Below, one piece after another: positions 8,143-9,059 of a DNA stretch of 9,059 nt. Numbering within the stretch: the stretch's first letter is position 1; every line of letters begins with the position of its first letter. This DNA comes from Candidatus Magasanikbacteria bacterium CG10_big_fil_rev_8_21_14_0_10_36_16 (GTDB lineage: Bacteria; Patescibacteriota; Patescibacteriia; Magasanikbacterales; UBA922), in assembly GCA_002773185.1 (NCBI GenBank), contig PFBU01000064.1, positions 2,558 through 11,616 on the forward strand, in the 5' to 3' direction. The notes beneath the pieces were generated by a model. That model did no database searches and was not told the DNA's origin. It worked only from the letters and a program-made list of their open reading frames with translations. Position numbers and translations under genes: made by a program.

Positions 8143-8810
8143 TGTCAGCAAATTTGGATAGGTTAATAAAATTAGCCAAAAAGAGTGGTAGTACTTTGAT
8201 TATTCATGATGAACAAAAAGGGGATATAGTAATGATGGATTTGGATGCTTATGAAGAAATGCTGGATACTCGAGAAGCTTTTTCTTGTGAAGATTATAAT
8301 TTTGATAATGAAGAATTGTATGAAATGTCCGAAAGAGAGTTACTAGACAAGATAAATAGAGATATCGGCATTTGGAGATCTTACCAAGATGAAGAAGATA
8401 AAGAATTTCGTGAAGATGTCTTGGAAGATGATTTGGCAAAGAATCCACCAGAAGATCCTTTTTCAGAAGATTTTGCTCATAGTCCAGAGTGGCACAAGGC
8501 TGGGGATATCTTGGTCAATAGACACAATAGTTTCGCACCAAATTTTGCAACTGAACAAATGCCTGATTATTTTGTACCAGATTTACCAAATTTTGAAGAT
8601 GATGATGAAGAAGATGACGACGAAAATAATTTTAGTGTAGAAAAGCAAATGTTTGGAGTAGATGACAGTGAAGACAACTTGGTTTATAATACTTTAGGTC
8701 AAGAAGTTTTTGAAAATAAAAATAAAGTTCCTTTCGCAAAACATGAAGAAGAAATGAAGGATGAAGAAGATTTGGATGAAGATCCTGTGTTTTTTGAGGA
8801 ACCGGTGTAA
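8142..8810 (+). CDS. Highly acidic protein with Phd/YefM-like N-terminus
   Basis: The 222-residue product is not a named protein I recognise. Residues 1-42 (LDRLIKLAKKSG, then TLIIHDEQKGDIVMMDLDAYEEML) have the helix-strand-strand-helix pattern of Phd/YefM antitoxin folds, in which a regulatory dimerisation unit is followed by DAYEEM-like residues. A second helical block, SERELLDKINRDIGIWRSYQDEED (63-86), follows. The rest is low in complexity and probably disordered, with the acidic run EDDDEEDDDE at 152-161. Asp and Glu make up 68 residues against 20 Lys and Arg, a net charge near -48, so direct DNA binding by the tail is unlikely. No toxin gene follows; a terminator lies 35 nt downstream, so it is monocistronic and not an ordinary toxin-antitoxin pair. 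The ATG has no Shine-Dalgarno sequence. I recall similar N-terminal modules in other CPR hypothetical proteins. Confidence 0.82.
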   Translation: MSANLDRLIKLAKKSGSTLIIHDEQKGDIVMMDLDAYEEMLDTREAFSCEDYNFDNEELYEMSERELLDKINRDIGIWRSYQDEEDKEFREDVLEDDLAKNPPEDPFSEDFAHSPEWHKAGDILVNRHNSFAPNFATEQMPDYFVPDLPNFEDDDEEDDDENNFSVEKQMFGVDDSEDNLVYNTLGQEVFENKNKVPFAKHEEEMKDEEDLDEDPVFFEEPV

Positions 8811-8844
8811 TTATAAAAACATTAAAACATGAAAATATTAAAAC

Positions 8845-8873
8845 AACTCCACCTTTCGCGAAGTGGGGTTTTT
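8845..8873 (+). terminator. Rho-independent terminator of the acidic gene
   Basis: The stem AACTCCAC / GTGGGGTT (one G-U pair) encloses a loop containing TTCGCGAA and is followed by T residues to 8873. It lies 35 nt after the TAA stop. Confidence 0.75.
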
Positions 8874-8889
8874 ATTTCTGATAACGTTT

Positions 8890-8971
8890 CGGCATATCTG
8901 ATGTTTTGTGGAGCGTAGCGGAACAAAATATGGGTGGAGGCTTTTGTAAAAAGCCGTAACCAGATATACCG
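8890..8971. repeat. Three-way-junction structured element (repeat or RNA)
   Basis: The closing stem CGGCATATCTG (8890-8900) pairs with CAGATATACCG (8961-8971) at 10 of 11 positions. Arm 1 is ATGTTTTGT / ACAAAATAT (8901-8909 with 8923-8931, one G-U), with GGAGCGTAGCGG at its tip. Arm 2 is GGCTTTT / AAAAGCC (8939-8955) around GTA. All three helices meet with few unpaired bases. It lies between two gene ends, as REP/BIME-like elements do, but no second copy is in the window, so repeat status is inferred. Confidence 0.55.
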
Positions 8972-8983
8972 TGTTCGTATAAT

Positions 8984-9011
8984 AAAAGCATACCAAATAT
9001 GGTATGCTTTT
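8984..9011 (-). terminator. Hairpin, likely terminator read on the minus strand
   Basis: A perfect 11-bp stem, AAAAGCATACC / GGTATGCTTTT, has an AAATAT loop. On the minus strand it ends in TTTTATTAT and directly follows a TAA, which suits a terminator for a gene entering from the right edge. Confidence 0.6.
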
Positions 9012-9059
9012 ACAAGCGAGATCCGCGTATCGCCGTGTTGGGGTTTGTGTCCCCGTCGC
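9010..9059 (-). CDS. Possible C-terminal end of a minus-strand gene (partial)
   Basis: Reading the minus strand from the right edge, one frame gives DGDTNPNTAIRGSRL and then TAA (9012-9010), immediately followed by the hairpin terminator. Only 15 codons are visible, so no family can be named. The segment is clearly richer in G+C than the other genes. The stop-plus-terminator arrangement is the main support; the other two minus frames are also open to the edge, so this may be chance. Confidence 0.25.
   Translation of the reverse strand, partial: DGDTNPNTAIRGSRL

Noticed and set aside
8142..8810. Toxin-antitoxin operon
   Set aside because: No toxin ORF lies next to the Phd-like gene; a terminator follows directly and a divergent metabolic gene lies upstream.
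8811..9059. Two long minus-strand frames open across the three-way-junction region
   Set aside because: Two frames are open at once over palindromic sequence, no start is visible, and the products show no motif; probably a by-product of the repeats.

Overview
The window looks like a chromosomal segment of a Patescibacteria (Candidate Phyla Radiation) genome. Evidence is the AT-rich sequence with short intergenic gaps, a 16S rRNA of about 1,494 nt with CPR-type compensated base changes, small membrane and lipoproteins of the kind common in that group, and starts without Shine-Dalgarno sequences. A Parcubacteria/ABY1-like lineage is my best guess from the 16S, but that is inference. TGA occurs neither as a stop nor in frame in the confident genes, so there is no sign of the TGA-as-glycine code.

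Layout. Positions 2-1885 hold the end of fusA (EF-G), cut by the window edge and closed by a strong terminator. trmD (2023-2718) follows, then a 64-residue membrane peptide (2807-3001) between two AT-rich inverted repeats, then a terminator. The stretch 3097-3654 has no gene. It holds a consensus promoter and a leader of about 440 nt packed with hairpins, leading into the 16S rRNA gene (about 3655-5148). Leader and trailer form a 28-position stem around the 16S, and a bidirectional terminator follows at once, so this 16S is transcribed alone, without 23S, 5S or tRNAs.

The next three genes are on the minus strand: a DUF1003 membrane protein (5340-6044) with its own promoter, and a probable two-gene unit made of an AspC/TyrB-type aminotransferase (6836-7990) and, 9 nt downstream, a Cys-rich lipoprotein (6158-6826). 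Back-to-back promoters at 7991-8141 separate this unit from a plus-strand gene (8142-8810) for a very acidic protein with a Phd/YefM-like N-terminus. The last 250 bases hold its terminator, an 82-nt element that folds as a three-way junction, another hairpin, and a GC-richer edge that may be the tail of a minus-strand gene.

Most of the window is housekeeping: translation elongation, tRNA modification, rRNA and amino-acid metabolism. I see no defence system, CRISPR array or transposase. The most interesting signals are non-coding: the solitary 16S unit with its leader and processing stem, compensated changes in the 16S decoding region that alter universal primer sites, a 12-bp tandem duplication that makes up almost a whole 5' UTR, and the three-way-junction element.
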